Shown: positions 17,542 through 27,254 of the stretch, piece by piece | How positions within the stretch are numbered: the first letter of the stretch is position 1 | Layout of the letters: every line of letters starts with the position of its first letter | NCBI RefSeq assembly: GCF_900291015.1 | Contig: NZ_OLKL01000027.1 | Span: 1-64,000, forward strand | DNA length: 64,000 bases | Source: Pseudomonas persica | GTDB lineage: Bacteria; Pseudomonadota; Gammaproteobacteria; Pseudomonadales; Pseudomonadaceae | Reading direction: 5' to 3' | Program-made: the position numbers and the translations under genes | The notes under the pieces: generated by a model | Told to the model about the DNA's origin: nothing | Databases searched by the model: none | The model's input: the letters and a program-made list of their open reading frames with translations, nothing else

Positions 17542-18816
17542 ATGCACAGCGAATCATACTGGCTCGATACCGCTCCGGTGTTCACCGGCGCTCAGACCGG
17601 CGCGCTGCCGGCGCGGGTCGATGTTGTAGTGGTCGGAGGCGGTTTCACCGGCCTGTCGGCAGCCCGGGCGCTGGCTCTGAAGGGGGCGAGTGTGGCGGTG
17701 CTGGAGGCCGGTCGTGTGGTCGGCGAGGCCTCTGGGCGTAACGGTGGGCATTGCAATACCGGGGTTGCGCAGGATTACGGCAGCCTCGTCGCGAGTCTCG
17801 GCGCTGAACGGGCCCGTGCCTATTACCGTGCTTATGAAAGCGCGGTAGGAAGCGTGGTCACGCTGGTGGAGGAGGAGGGAATCGCTTGCGATCTGCGCCG
17901 CAGTGGCAAGCTCAAGCTCGCCGCCAAGCCCCATCATTACGAGGGGCTGGCGCGAACCTGCGAGCTGATCCGTCGGGAGGTCGACGCCGAGGTCGAGCTG
18001 CTTTCCGCCGAACAGGCCCGCGCCGAAGTCGACTCAGCCGAGTTCCATGGAGCTTTGTTGCAGCGCAACGGTGTGCAGATGCATGTCGGGCGTTTCGGTG
18101 TTGGCCTGGCTGAAGTGGCGGCTCGGCATGGTGCGCTGATCTACCAACAGACCACCGTGCAGGGCTGGAAGGCCGAGGCAGGTGGGTATCGGGTCAGTAC
18201 CAGTCGTGGAAACCTGCATGCTCGCCAGGTGCTGATGGCGACCGGCGCAAGTCAGCATGGTGGTCTGGGATGGTACCGGCGCCGAATCGTACCGGTAGGC
18301 AGTTTTATCGTGGCCACCGAGGTGCTGCCCGAGAAACTGATCAACAGCCTGTTACCGCAACAGCGTTCGTATGTCACCAGTCGCATGATCGGCAACTACT
18401 TCCGCGTAACACCCGATAACCGATTGCTGTTCGGGGGGCGGGCGCGATTCGCCATGTCTGGCGGAAACTCCGACGTGAAGAGCGGCAAGATCTTGCAGGC
18501 AGCGCTGGTGCAGATGTTCCCGCAATTGGCCAAGGTGAAAATCGATTACTGCTGGGGTGGGTTGGTGGACATGACCTCCGACCGCCTGCCGCGCGCTGGT
18601 CAGCATGGCGGCGTCTACCACTCCATGGGCTACAGCGGTCACGGGGTGCAGATGTCGGTGCACATGGGCCAGGTCATGGCCGAGGTCATGGACGGTAAGG
18701 CCGAGGCCAATCCCTGGTGGGAGCTGGATTGGCCGGCGATTCCTGGTCATTTCGGCAAGCCTTGGTTCTTGCCAGCAGTGGGGCTGTATTACCGGTTACA
18801 GGACTACTTGCATTGA
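17542..18816 (+). CDS. FAD-dependent amine/amino-acid oxidoreductase (PuuB-like DAO family)
   Basis: A 424-residue flavoprotein. The ATG at 17542 is preferred, with AGAGG six bases upstream; a TTG two codons earlier is also possible. The FAD motif is V-V-V-V-G-G-G-F-T-G-L-S-A-A-R (about residues 27-41). G-E-A-S-G-R-N-G-G-H-C and the C-terminal M-G-Y-S-G-H-G-V-Q-M-S complete the fold. The pattern matches the gamma-glutamylputrescine oxidase-like group, which oxidises amines to aldehydes and releases ammonia. It lies between HAD copy 2 and the transporter genes and would supply an aldehyde for one of the dehydrogenases. Confidence 0.88.
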   Translation: MHSESYWLDTAPVFTGAQTGALPARVDVVVVGGGFTGLSAARALALKGASVAVLEAGRVVGEASGRNGGHCNTGVAQDYGSLVASLGAERARAYYRAYESAVGSVVTLVEEEGIACDLRRSGKLKLAAKPHHYEGLARTCELIRREVDAEVELLSAEQARAEVDSAEFHGALLQRNGVQMHVGRFGVGLAEVAARHGALIYQQTTVQGWKAEAGGYRVSTSRGNLHARQVLMATGASQHGGLGWYRRRIVPVGSFIVATEVLPEKLINSLLPQQRSYVTSRMIGNYFRVTPDNRLLFGGRARFAMSGGNSDVKSGKILQAALVQMFPQLAKVKIDYCWGGLVDMTSDRLPRAGQHGGVYHSMGYSGHGVQMSVHMGQVMAEVMDGKAEANPWWELDWPAIPGHFGKPWFLPAVGLYYRLQDYLH

Positions 18817-18964
18817 AGCTGTTTGATCTTCGCGGGCGCTGGCGTACGCGGAAATCGTTGTTCGAATCAATGAGTTTGTTGCTTCACCGTCGTTTGCGTT
18901 ACCAGGCCGCTCAAGCTTGCCCGTGAGCATTTGAGCCCAATCATTATCGACAGGTAGAACCGAT

Positions 18965-20620
18965 ATGACTGACAACAAGAATAAATCTGAAACTTCCCTG
19001 ATCACCGGCGAAGAAAGCTTGCGTGTTTTTGAGGGGCTTAATCGGGGTATGTCACGCCGTGATGCGTTGCGTATGCTGGGTATGGCCGGCGTGGCCGTCG
19101 CAGGGGCAAGCAGCCTGTTCGGTCCGGCCGGCAAGTTGTTTGCCGCAGAGGCTGGCGCGACAGTCGGCGCGGCGGGCAAAGGCAAGCGCGGCGGCCGCAT
19201 CAAGGTCGCCAGTGCGACCAGCTCGACCGCCGACACGCTAGATCCGGCCAAGGGCTCGAACTACACCGATTACTGCCGTCACAACATGTTCTATAATGGC
19301 CTCACAACACTAGATGAGGCACTCGTGCCGCGCATGGCGCTGGCCGAGTCTTTCGATACCAGTGACGCGACTTCTTGGACGATCAAGCTCCGCAAGGATG
19401 TCGTGTTTCACGATGGCAAGCCTTTCACCTCGGCTGATGTCATTTATTCGCTGAATCGCCACAAGGTCCCGCAGGTCGGCTCAAAGGCGCTCACCACTGC
19501 ACAGCAGTTCGATGAGGTGAAAGCCACCGGGCCGCATGAAGTGCAGATCCGCCTGACCAGCCCGAACGCCGATTTGCCCGCCATTCTGGGTACTACGCAC
19601 TTTCTCATCGTGCGTGACGGCACCACCGATTTCGCCAAAGCCAATGGGACCGGGCCGTTCAAGTGTACGGAGTTCCAGCCGGGCGTGCGCTCGATCGGCG
19701 TACGCAATGACAGCTACTGGAAACCAGGCCTGCCTTACTTGGATGAAGTCGAGTTCTTCTCGATTCCGGACGAGGCCGCTCGCATCAGTGCTTTGCTTGC
19801 CGGTGATGTGGACCTCATCAACCCGGTCAACCCTCGTTCTACTTCGCGCATCCTGGAGAGCAGCAAGGTAGGGTTGATGGAGTCCCGCACCGGTGGCTAT
19901 ACCAATCTGGTAATGCGCGATGAACTGGGCCCGAACCAGAATCCAGACTTCGTGCTGGCGATGAAATATCTGCTTGACCGTAAACAAATCAACCGAGCCG
20001 CCTTCCGTGGTTACGGCGCCATCGCCAACGATCAGCCGATCGCGGCGAACAACCGCTACTTCTTCGCTGATCTGCCACAGCGCCAGTTCGATCCGGAGAA
20101 GGCCAAATTCCACCTGCAAAAGTCCGGCATGAGTGGACGCACCTTGCCGCTTGTGGCTTCCGAGGCAGCCACCGGTTCGTTGGACATCGCCCAGTTAATG
20201 CAGCTGTCGGCTCAGCAGATCGGGCTCAAGTTCGACATCAAACGGGTGCCGGCGGATGGCTACTGGTCTAATCACTGGATGAAGCACCCACTGGGTTTCG
20301 GCAACATTGGTGCACGTCCAACCGCTGATTTGATGTTCAGCCTGTTCTTCCAGTCCAGCGCAGGGATGAACGAATCGGGATGGAAAAACGAGCAGTTCGA
20401 CCAGTTGCTCGTGGCCGCGCGCGGCGAGACCGACGATGCCAAACGCAAGCAGATGTACGCCGACATGCAGGTGTTGGTGCATGAAAAATGCGGTATTGGC
20501 ATCCCGCAATTCACCAGCAGCCTCGATGGGCACAATGCCAAGTTGAAAGGTCTGGTTCCCCATCCACTCGGTGGTTTGATGGGGTACATGTTTGCAGAGC
20601 ACGTTTGGCTGGATGCCTGA
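18965..20620 (+). CDS. Tat-exported ABC transporter solute-binding protein (DppA/OppA family 5)
   Basis: A 551-residue periplasmic binding protein of the SBP_bac_5 family for peptides, opines or similar solutes. A twin-arginine signal, M-S-R-R-D-A-L-R-M-L-G, begins near residue 29, with a hydrophobic stretch and an Ala-rich cleavage site near residue 60. The mature part has the family blocks D-T-L-D-P, W-T-I-K-L-R-K-D-V-V-F-H-D-G and N-G-T-G-P-F-K. It starts a transporter operon with two permeases and a fused ATPase. Tat export implies folding in the cytoplasm or a bound cofactor. It is a natural client of the Tat system at the start of the window. Confidence 0.93.
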   Translation: MTDNKNKSETSLITGEESLRVFEGLNRGMSRRDALRMLGMAGVAVAGASSLFGPAGKLFAAEAGATVGAAGKGKRGGRIKVASATSSTADTLDPAKGSNYTDYCRHNMFYNGLTTLDEALVPRMALAESFDTSDATSWTIKLRKDVVFHDGKPFTSADVIYSLNRHKVPQVGSKALTTAQQFDEVKATGPHEVQIRLTSPNADLPAILGTTHFLIVRDGTTDFAKANGTGPFKCTEFQPGVRSIGVRNDSYWKPGLPYLDEVEFFSIPDEAARISALLAGDVDLINPVNPRSTSRILESSKVGLMESRTGGYTNLVMRDELGPNQNPDFVLAMKYLLDRKQINRAAFRGYGAIANDQPIAANNRYFFADLPQRQFDPEKAKFHLQKSGMSGRTLPLVASEAATGSLDIAQLMQLSAQQIGLKFDIKRVPADGYWSNHWMKHPLGFGNIGARPTADLMFSLFFQSSAGMNESGWKNEQFDQLLVAARGETDDAKRKQMYADMQVLVHEKCGIGIPQFTSSLDGHNAKLKGLVPHPLGGLMGYMFAEHVWLDA

Positions 20621-20702
20621 GCGAATAACGCAACGATAGCTCGATAACCAAGGCGCGCCTGCGGGTCGATGCAGGCGTCGTCATCAAGTAAAGGTATCCG
20701 TT

Positions 20703-21656
20703 ATGAACAGCACTATTGTGCGCCTTGTTTCCAGTCGGCTGGCTGTAGGCGTGCTTACGCTGCTAATCGTGTCGCTGGTGGTGTTCTTTCTCACCAGCCT
20801 GCTGCCGGGTGACGCAGTCCAGGAACAGCTGGGCCAGGACGCAACGCCTGAAGCGGTGGCGGCGATGCGTACGTTGTTGGGCCTGGACCAACCTGTGTAC
20901 TTGAGGTACGTACACTGGCTTGGCGGCTTGATCACTGGCAATCCGGGTGTGTCTTTGGTCAATGGCATGGCGGTCGACGAAATGATCGCGAGCCGTCTGC
21001 CCAACACTCTGCGCCTGGCATCGATCGCTGCGTTGGTCTCGGTGCCGCTGGCGCTGACGATAGGCATCTTGTCAGCGATGTACCGTGGCTCAGTTTTTGA
21101 CCGTTACAGCAACATGCTGGCGGTCTTCGCCGTGTCCGTGCCGGAGTTTCTGATCGCCACTGTCGCGGTACTGATTTTCGCCGTCAAGCTGGGCTGGCTG
21201 TCGGCGCTGTCGCGTGATGTCCAGGTCGAGTCCTTCGGCGAACTGGTGCGCGTCTATGCGATGCCGGTGCTAACGCTGTGCTGTGTATTGGTGGCGCAGA
21301 TGGCACGCATGACACGGGCGGCGCTGATCGACCAGTTAAGCAGCCCTTATGTCGAAATGGCCGTGCTCAAAGGCGCTCGACCGATACGCGTGGTGTTGCG
21401 CCATGCACTACCCAACGCAATCGGACCGATCGCTAACGCCATCGCACTGAGCCTGTCCTACCTGCTGGGGGGTGTGGTCATCGTCGAGTCGATCTTCAAC
21501 TATCCGGGTATAGCGACCCTTATGGTAAACGGTGTGGTCACTCGTGACATGCCGCTGGTTCAGGCGTGCGTAATGCTGTTCTGCCTGGGTTTTCTGGTGC
21601 TGGTACTGCTGGCTGACCTCTGTGCAATTCTGTCCAACCCGAGGCTGCGCAAATGA
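20703..21656 (+). CDS. ABC transporter permease (DppB-like)
   Basis: A 317-residue inner-membrane permease. An N-terminal membrane helix (about residues 14-34) is followed by about five more. The coupling motif near residues 224-238 (L-K-G-A-R-P-I-R-V-V-L-R-H-A-L-P-N-A) contacts the ATPase. It overlaps the next permease gene by 4 bases (ATGA), so translation is coupled. Its partners are the Tat-exported binding protein and the fused ATPase on either side of the permease pair. Confidence 0.93.
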   Translation: MNSTIVRLVSSRLAVGVLTLLIVSLVVFFLTSLLPGDAVQEQLGQDATPEAVAAMRTLLGLDQPVYLRYVHWLGGLITGNPGVSLVNGMAVDEMIASRLPNTLRLASIAALVSVPLALTIGILSAMYRGSVFDRYSNMLAVFAVSVPEFLIATVAVLIFAVKLGWLSALSRDVQVESFGELVRVYAMPVLTLCCVLVAQMARMTRAALIDQLSSPYVEMAVLKGARPIRVVLRHALPNAIGPIANAIALSLSYLLGGVVIVESIFNYPGIATLMVNGVVTRDMPLVQACVMLFCLGFLVLVLLADLCAILSNPRLRK

Positions 21657-22558
21657 AACTTGACATGACTCCATCAAAGCCGGGCACGGGAAATGGCTTC
21701 AAGCAGGATGGTCCAAAGCAGACCGTTGCACTTCCTCATCGTCGCCGGCTCAGACTGACGCTGGGCGGCTTGATCGGCCTACTGATCGTTAGCTTTTGGG
21801 CGCTGATGGCCATCGCCGGTCCGCTGCTGGCTCCCTACGATGCCAACGCGATGCCCAGTGAAGGCTTCTTTGGCCCGCTCAGTCGGCAGTTTCCGTTGGG
21901 CACCGACTACCTGGGGCGGGACATCCTCAGCCGGTTGTTGCACGGCGCGCCCTACACCATCGGTGTGGCGTTGGCGGCGACCGTGCTTGCCTGCACGGCG
22001 GGTGTCGTGCTTGGGCTGGTGGCGGCTGCTTCTGGTGGCTGGATCGATGCCCTCATAAGCCGTACCGAAGATGCATTGATCTCAATCCCGAACAAAATTT
22101 TCGCGCTGTTGATGGTGGCCTCGTTCGGCTCCTCCGTACCGCTGTTGTTGTTGATGGCAGCGTTCGCCTACATGCCGGGCTCTTTCCGCATTGCACGTGC
22201 AGTTGCGGTGAACGTGATGACGATGGACTTCGTCCGGGTCGCTCGTACCCGAGGTGAGGGCATGCCCTACATCATTTTCATCGAGGTGCTGCCGAACATG
22301 CTGCGTCCGGTGCTGACCGATTTTGGCCTGCGCTTTGTCTACGTGGTGCTACTGCTGAGCGCGATGAGCTTCCTCGGGCTGGGCATACAACCGCCTGATG
22401 CTGACTGGGGCTCACTGGTACGAGAAAACATCCAGGGCTTGGAGGAGGGGGCTCCGGCTGTATTGGTACCGGCACTTGCCATCGCCACCCTGACCATGGG
22501 GGTTAACCTGCTTATCGACAGCTTCGGTGGGCGCTCCAAGCGTGGGACGGAGAAGTGA
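21653..22558 (+). CDS. ABC transporter permease (DppC-like)
   Basis: A 301-residue permease of the peptide/opine/nickel class. It has a charged N-terminal tail, then a membrane helix (about residues 43-63), then D-Y-L-G-R-D-I-L-S-R, a hallmark of DppC proteins. The EAA-type loop is R-V-A-R-T-R-G-E-G. The start overlaps the stop of the preceding permease (ATGA). The stop is one base before the ATPase start. Confidence 0.93.
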   Translation: MKLDMTPSKPGTGNGFKQDGPKQTVALPHRRRLRLTLGGLIGLLIVSFWALMAIAGPLLAPYDANAMPSEGFFGPLSRQFPLGTDYLGRDILSRLLHGAPYTIGVALAATVLACTAGVVLGLVAAASGGWIDALISRTEDALISIPNKIFALLMVASFGSSVPLLLLMAAFAYMPGSFRIARAVAVNVMTMDFVRVARTRGEGMPYIIFIEVLPNMLRPVLTDFGLRFVYVVLLLSAMSFLGLGIQPPDADWGSLVRENIQGLEEGAPAVLVPALAIATLTMGVNLLIDSFGGRSKRGTEK

Positions 22559-22559
22559 A

Positions 22560-24392
22560 ATGAACGAGATCGTCAGGGTAAGTGGCCTGCGCGTGGCCGC
22601 CCGAAATGAAGAGGGTATCGAGGTTCCGATCGTACATGGTGCCGATTTCAGCCTGAACAAAGGCGAAGTCATGGCGCTGATCGGCGAGTCCGGTTCCGGC
22701 AAAAGCACCATCGCGCTGTCCTTGATGGGCTATGCCCGCAGTGGGTGCAGCATCGTAGGTGGCTCGGTACGTATCGGCGAGGTCGATGTGCTCAAACTGT
22801 CGAATGCCGAGCTGGCGAAGTTGCGCGGGCGTACCGTGGCTTACATAGCACAGAGTGCAGCAGCAGCATTCAATCCGTCCAAGAGCATCATGGAACAGGT
22901 CATTGAAAGCGCGTTGATCCACGGCACACTGTCACGGCACGAGGCGCAGGCCAAGGCCGTCGAGTTGTTCCGCGCACTGGCGCTGCCGGACCCTGAAGGC
23001 ATCGGGGCACGCTACCCGCATCAGGTTTCGGGTGGCCAGCTGCAACGGTTGATGGCCGCCATGGCACTGATTACCGATCCGGCATTGGTGATCCTTGATG
23101 AGCCGACCACGGCTTTGGACGTTACTACACAGATCGAAGTGCTGCGGGCGTTCAAGCGGGTGGTTCGTGAGCTCGGCACAACGGCCGTATACGTCTCGCA
23201 CGACCTGGCGGTGGTGGCGCAGATGGCCGACCGTATCGTGGTGCTGCGCAATGGCCAGATCCAGGAGAACAGCAGTACCGAACAAATCCTCAAAGAACCG
23301 GAACATCCGTACACCCGTAGCCTGCTGTCGGCGATGAAGCCCTCGGCGAGCCACGACACGGCCCATCAGGACGCTCCCCCGTTGGACAAGGATCTGCTGC
23401 TCGACGTCCGGGGCCTGGAAATTTGCTATGGCGCCAAGAAGGTACTGCAGGATGTCGACCTGCAGGTCCGCAGGGGTGCAGCGGTCGGTGTAATCGGTGA
23501 GTCGGGGTCGGGGAAAACCACGCTGGCTCAGGCTATCGCCGGCTTGGCTGAGCCGACAGCCGGACGGATCCTGCTGGACGGCCAGCCGCTCAGCAAGACG
23601 TTGTCCGGCCGGACTCGAGAGCAATTCCGACGTATTCAATTCGTATTCCAGAATGCGGATACGGCGCTTAATCCACGACACACTATCGAGGATATCCTGA
23701 GCCGTCCGTTGCGCTTCTATCATGGCATGAAAGGCGCGCAGCGCCAGCGCCGAGTAGCTGAGTTGCTGGAGTTGGTGCAACTGCCGACAAGCATCGCACA
23801 ACGCCGTCCTGGCGAGTTGTCCGGCGGGCAAAAACAGCGAGTGAACCTGGCGCGGGCCTTGGCTGCCGAGCCGGACCTGATCCTGTGTGACGAGGTAACC
23901 TCGGCGCTGGATACCGTGGTGGGGGCCGCGATTCTCGAATTGCTGCGTGACCTGCGGCGCGACTTGGGGGTTTCCTACCTCTTCATCAGCCACGACATCT
24001 CTACCGTCCGCGCGCTGTGTGACGACATCGTAGTGATGTATAGCGGCCACAAGGTCGAGGCAGGTAGCAATGAGTCGTTCGTCCAGGTGCCGTTCCATCC
24101 CTATACCGACCTGTTGATCAACTCGGTGCCGGAACTGCGCCAGGGTTGGTTAGAGGGCTGTCGAGCCTCACATGGCGATCTGCCACCGATCAGCACAGTC
24201 GACAAGACCGCACACTTGTGCCCGTTCCTCAACCGCTGCCCGATGCGCATCGACGGGCTTTGCAATCGCATCTCGCCGCCACGCCGCCAAATCGCCGGCG
24301 CTAGCGAAGTGCTTTGTCACCACGAAAGCGCTGAGCTGCTCACGGCACAGCAAGGCCCGAGCAGCCTGAAACTAGTGAGGACCCACGCATGA
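22560..24392 (+). CDS. Fused dual ABC transporter ATPase (DppD-DppF fusion)
   Basis: A 610-residue protein with two nucleotide-binding domains in tandem. Domain 1 has G-E-S-G-S-G-K-S-T, V-S-G-G-Q-L-Q-R and L-D-E-P-T-T-A-L-D. Domain 2 (from about residue 280) has G-E-S-G-S-G-K-T-T, L-S-G-G-Q-K-Q-R and C-D-E-V-T-S-A-L-D, where the usual Pro after Glu is Val. A Cys-rich tail near residue 560 (C-P-F-L-N-R-C-P) is typical of OppD/OppF and may hold an Fe-S cluster. The ATG at 22560 directly follows the permease stop. It energises uptake by the transporter and overlaps the ferredoxin-like gene by 4 bases. Confidence 0.93.
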   Translation: MNEIVRVSGLRVAARNEEGIEVPIVHGADFSLNKGEVMALIGESGSGKSTIALSLMGYARSGCSIVGGSVRIGEVDVLKLSNAELAKLRGRTVAYIAQSAAAAFNPSKSIMEQVIESALIHGTLSRHEAQAKAVELFRALALPDPEGIGARYPHQVSGGQLQRLMAAMALITDPALVILDEPTTALDVTTQIEVLRAFKRVVRELGTTAVYVSHDLAVVAQMADRIVVLRNGQIQENSSTEQILKEPEHPYTRSLLSAMKPSASHDTAHQDAPPLDKDLLLDVRGLEICYGAKKVLQDVDLQVRRGAAVGVIGESGSGKTTLAQAIAGLAEPTAGRILLDGQPLSKTLSGRTREQFRRIQFVFQNADTALNPRHTIEDILSRPLRFYHGMKGAQRQRRVAELLELVQLPTSIAQRRPGELSGGQKQRVNLARALAAEPDLILCDEVTSALDTVVGAAILELLRDLRRDLGVSYLFISHDISTVRALCDDIVVMYSGHKVEAGSNESFVQVPFHPYTDLLINSVPELRQGWLEGCRASHGDLPPISTVDKTAHLCPFLNRCPMRIDGLCNRISPPRRQIAGASEVLCHHESAELLTAQQGPSSLKLVRTHA

Positions 24393-24697
24393 GTGCGCGT
24401 TTTGTACGCTTGGCCGAGCATGATCGGCCAACGGTCAGATTGATGGTCGATGGTAAGCCCATCGAGGCTTTGCAGGGCGACACGCTGATGGTCGCGCTGT
24501 TGGCCCGAGTGGCGGCGCTGCGGCAATCGGAGTTCGATTCGGGGCGTCGCGCCGGATTCTGTCTGATGGGCGCGTGCCAGGACTGCTGGGTCTGGACCCG
24601 CAGTGGCGAGCGCCTACGCGCCTGTTCCAGCGAAGTCCGAGAGGGCCTGGACATCATCACTAAGCAACCGGAGGCGCTATGGCCACTGCGCGGCTGA
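24389..24697 (+). CDS. (2Fe-2S)-binding subunit of an opine-oxidase/HcnA-like dehydrogenase
   Basis: A 102-residue small subunit. Four cysteines in F-C-L-M-G-A-C-Q-D-C-W and a later L-R-A-C fit a plant-type ferredoxin cluster, as in HcnA, opine oxidase subunit C and the gamma subunit of D-hydroxyproline dehydrogenase. It overlaps the ATPase gene before it (ATGA) and the next subunit gene by 19 bases, showing one tightly coupled transcript. It would pass electrons between the two flavoprotein subunits or to the respiratory chain. Confidence 0.9.
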   Translation: MSARFVRLAEHDRPTVRLMVDGKPIEALQGDTLMVALLARVAALRQSEFDSGRRAGFCLMGACQDCWVWTRSGERLRACSSEVREGLDIITKQPEALWPLRG

Positions 24698-26103
24698 AGG
24701 ATTTATCGAAAGACAGCATACGCGTGGTCATAGTCGGAGCCGGCCCGGCCGGCACACGCTGTGCCGAGACCTTGTTGGCAGCCGGTATCAAGCCGATTGT
24801 GCTGGATGAAAACCGTCGCGACGGCGGCCAGATTTACCGTCGTCAACCCGAGGGTTTTGGTCGCGACTACGCCACCCTATACGGTAGCGAGGCGGACAAG
24901 GCTAAGGCGTTGCACGATAGCTTCGACCGCTTGCGCGCGCAGATCGATTACCGGCCCGACACCCTGGTGTGGAGCCTAAGTCCGGGGCAGCTGTATTGCG
25001 TCAGCCAGGGCAAGCACACCACCGTCGATTATGATGCGCTAATCCTCTGCACGGGCGCAACCGACCGCTTGATGCCGGTAGCCGGCTGGCAGTTGGCCGG
25101 TTGCTATAGCCTGGGCGGTGCGCAGATCGCCCTAAAGGCGCAGGCGGTTGCCATCGGCCGCCGCGTGGTGTTCATGGGTAGCGGGCCACTGTTGTACCTG
25201 GTTGCCAGCCAATACCTCAAGGCCGGTGCCGAGGTGGCCGCCGTGCTCGATACTTCGCCACTGCGCAAGCGTCTATTCGCCTTGCCCAAGCTGCTGGCTC
25301 GACCAAGGATGTTGCTCACCGGCCTGCAGTTGCTGGCCAAACTCTTTGTGGCGGGAATTCCGGTGCGCCTGGGTGTCGAGCCGCAGCAACTAGTGGGCGA
25401 CGCGAGCACAGGCGTCAGCGGCGTGCGTGTGCGCACCGCAGGCGGCGAAAGCCTGGAGATCGACTGCGATGCCGTCGCCCTCGGCTATCACCTGCGCCCG
25501 GAAACCCAGTTGGCCGACCTCGCCGGCTGCCGCATGCGTTTTCATGACCCCTCGCAACAGTGGGTGCTGGACACCGACGAAGAGGGGCGCACCTCGGTCG
25601 AGGGTGTGTATGCCGCCGGAGACGGTACGCGAATCCGCGGCGCCGACGCCGCCGAGCACGCAGGGCGCCTAGCCGCCATGGCGTTGTTGCAGGATCTGCG
25701 GCAACCGGTGAGCAGTAAGGCGCTGGACCAGCAGCGATGCGCCTTGGTGGTGATGGAACAGTTCAGCCGGGGCCTGTACCAAGCCTTTCCCTGGCCGGCG
25801 GCGCAAGCCGAGGCGCTGGCGGACGACGCGATTGTTTGCCGTTGCGAGATGATCACCGCCGGCGATCTGCGCGACGCGGTGCGCGAAAAGGGCGCCTGCG
25901 AGGTCAATCGTGCCAAGGCTTTCAGCCGGGTTGGCATGGGCCGCTGTCAGGGTCGCTACTGCTCGCAGGCCGGCGCCGAGGTGATCGCCGCAGCGGCTGG
26001 CATGACGGTCGAGCAGGTCGGCCGTCAGCGCGGCCAGGCGCCGGTCAAGCCGCTGTCGATGCTGGCCGAGGAAATCAAGTTGATTGATGAGGTAGCTCCG
26101 TGA
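24679..26103 (+). CDS. FAD/NAD(P)-binding subunit A of an opine-oxidase/HcnB-like dehydrogenase
   Basis: A 474-residue flavoprotein. FAD motif V-V-I-V-G-A-G-P-A-G is at about residues 16-25, and a second Rossmann motif V-V-F-M-G-S-G-P-L-L-Y is near residue 163. A C-terminal BFD-like cluster domain carries C-R-C-E-M and G-R-C-Q-G-R-Y-C. This layout is shared by HcnB, opine oxidase OoxA and D-hydroxyproline dehydrogenase alpha. Together with the flanking genes it forms a heterotrimer that oxidises a C-N bond. Because a matched ABC importer and a deacylase are co-transcribed, opine-like or N-substituted amino acids are more likely substrates than glycine-to-cyanide conversion. Confidence 0.9.
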   Translation: MATARLKDLSKDSIRVVIVGAGPAGTRCAETLLAAGIKPIVLDENRRDGGQIYRRQPEGFGRDYATLYGSEADKAKALHDSFDRLRAQIDYRPDTLVWSLSPGQLYCVSQGKHTTVDYDALILCTGATDRLMPVAGWQLAGCYSLGGAQIALKAQAVAIGRRVVFMGSGPLLYLVASQYLKAGAEVAAVLDTSPLRKRLFALPKLLARPRMLLTGLQLLAKLFVAGIPVRLGVEPQQLVGDASTGVSGVRVRTAGGESLEIDCDAVALGYHLRPETQLADLAGCRMRFHDPSQQWVLDTDEEGRTSVEGVYAAGDGTRIRGADAAEHAGRLAAMALLQDLRQPVSSKALDQQRCALVVMEQFSRGLYQAFPWPAAQAEALADDAIVCRCEMITAGDLRDAVREKGACEVNRAKAFSRVGMGRCQGRYCSQAGAEVIAAAAGMTVEQVGRQRGQAPVKPLSMLAEEIKLIDEVAP

Positions 26104-27254
26104 GCGTTGAACAAACCGATGTACTGATCGTGGGCGGTGGCCTGATGGGCGCGGCTTCGGCATTTTTCCTGCGTCAGCGGGGGCGCTCGGTGGTGCTTCT
26201 GGAACGGGACATGATCGGCCAGTACGCCAGCGGAGTGAATTTTGGCAACGTGCGCCGCCAGGGTCGCTTCCTAGGCCAACTGGAGCTGGCCAACCGCTCC
26301 TTTGCGTTATGGAAGCGCCTGCCACAGCTGATCGACGACGATCTGGAGTTCGTTGCCAGCGGTCAGATGCGCGTGTGCTATCGCGAGGACGAGATAGCCG
26401 AGCTAGAGGCCTATGCGGCGGCTCCAGAAGCGCGGGAATTGGACCTGAAAGTCTATCGCGGCCGGGAGCTGCATGAGCGCTTTCCGTTCCTCGGCCCGGA
26501 GGTTAAGGGCGGTTCCTATGCGCCGCACGATGGCCACGCCAACCCGCGCCTCGCCGCACCGGCCTTTGCCCGCGCCGCGCGGCGCGCAGGCGCGCGCATC
26601 GAGGAACGTACCGAGGTGACGCATGTACAGAAGGTTGGCGGGCAGTTCCAGGTGGATACCGCCGATGGCCGCCGGTACCGCGCCGAGCAGTTGCTGATCA
26701 CGGCCGGTGCCTGGGGCGAGAAGCTTTCCGTGCAATTCGGCGAGCCAGTGCCACTGATCGCCAAGGGGCCGCAGTTGTCGGTCACCGAGCCGGTGCCCTA
26801 TGCGCTGAAAACGGTGATCGGCGTATACACCAAGCACCCCGAGGAAGTGCTGTACTTCCGCCAGATCCCTCGCGGCAATATCATCATCGGTGGCTGTCAT
26901 CACACCCAGCCGGATATGCTCAACCGCCGCGCCAACTTCGATCCGCAGAGCGTTCTCAAACAGTTGCAGCAGATGCGCCGGCTTGCGCCACAAATGACCA
27001 ACCTCAACATTATTCGAACCTGGAGTGGTATCGAGGGCTATGTTGCGGACTCCCTGCCGGTAATGGGGCCTAGCGGTCAGGTCGATGGCCTCTACTATGC
27101 ATTCGGCTTCAGCGGCCACGGCTTCCAGCTTGGCCCTGGGGTTGGCGACGTGATGGCCGAACTGATGAGTACCGGTAGCACCAGTACCGCTATCAGTCCT
27201 TTTCACATCAGTCGCTTCGCTGGCATGGCCGAACCAAGGAGCAAGGCATCATGA
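26100..27254 (+). CDS. DAO-family subunit B of an opine-oxidase/HcnC-like dehydrogenase
   Basis: A 384-residue flavoprotein, the probable catalytic subunit that dehydrogenates the substrate C-N bond. The FAD motif V-L-I-V-G-G-G-L-M-G-A-A-S is at about residues 8-20, S-G-V-N-F-G-N-V-R-R-Q-G is the conserved flavin segment, and F-G-F-S-G-H-G-F-Q-L-G-P-G closes the fold. Translation starts at GTG 26100, which overlaps the TGA of the preceding subunit. It also overlaps the ArgE-like gene by 4 bases. It resembles OoxB/HcnC and beta-subunits of hydroxyproline dehydrogenases. Confidence 0.9.
   Translation: MSVEQTDVLIVGGGLMGAASAFFLRQRGRSVVLLERDMIGQYASGVNFGNVRRQGRFLGQLELANRSFALWKRLPQLIDDDLEFVASGQMRVCYREDEIAELEAYAAAPEARELDLKVYRGRELHERFPFLGPEVKGGSYAPHDGHANPRLAAPAFARAARRAGARIEERTEVTHVQKVGGQFQVDTADGRRYRAEQLLITAGAWGEKLSVQFGEPVPLIAKGPQLSVTEPVPYALKTVIGVYTKHPEEVLYFRQIPRGNIIIGGCHHTQPDMLNRRANFDPQSVLKQLQQMRRLAPQMTNLNIIRTWSGIEGYVADSLPVMGPSGQVDGLYYAFGFSGHGFQLGPGVGDVMAELMSTGSTSTAISPFHISRFAGMAEPRSKAS

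Noticed and set aside
22932..24098. Minus-strand ORF of 388 codons opposite the fused ABC ATPase
   Set aside because: Antisense shadow of a protein with two complete sets of ABC motifs.
24389..27254. Interpretation as hydrogen cyanide synthase hcnABC
   Set aside because: The three-subunit layout is the same, but a co-transcribed importer and a deacylase point to opine or N-substituted amino-acid oxidation. The family includes several such oxidases.
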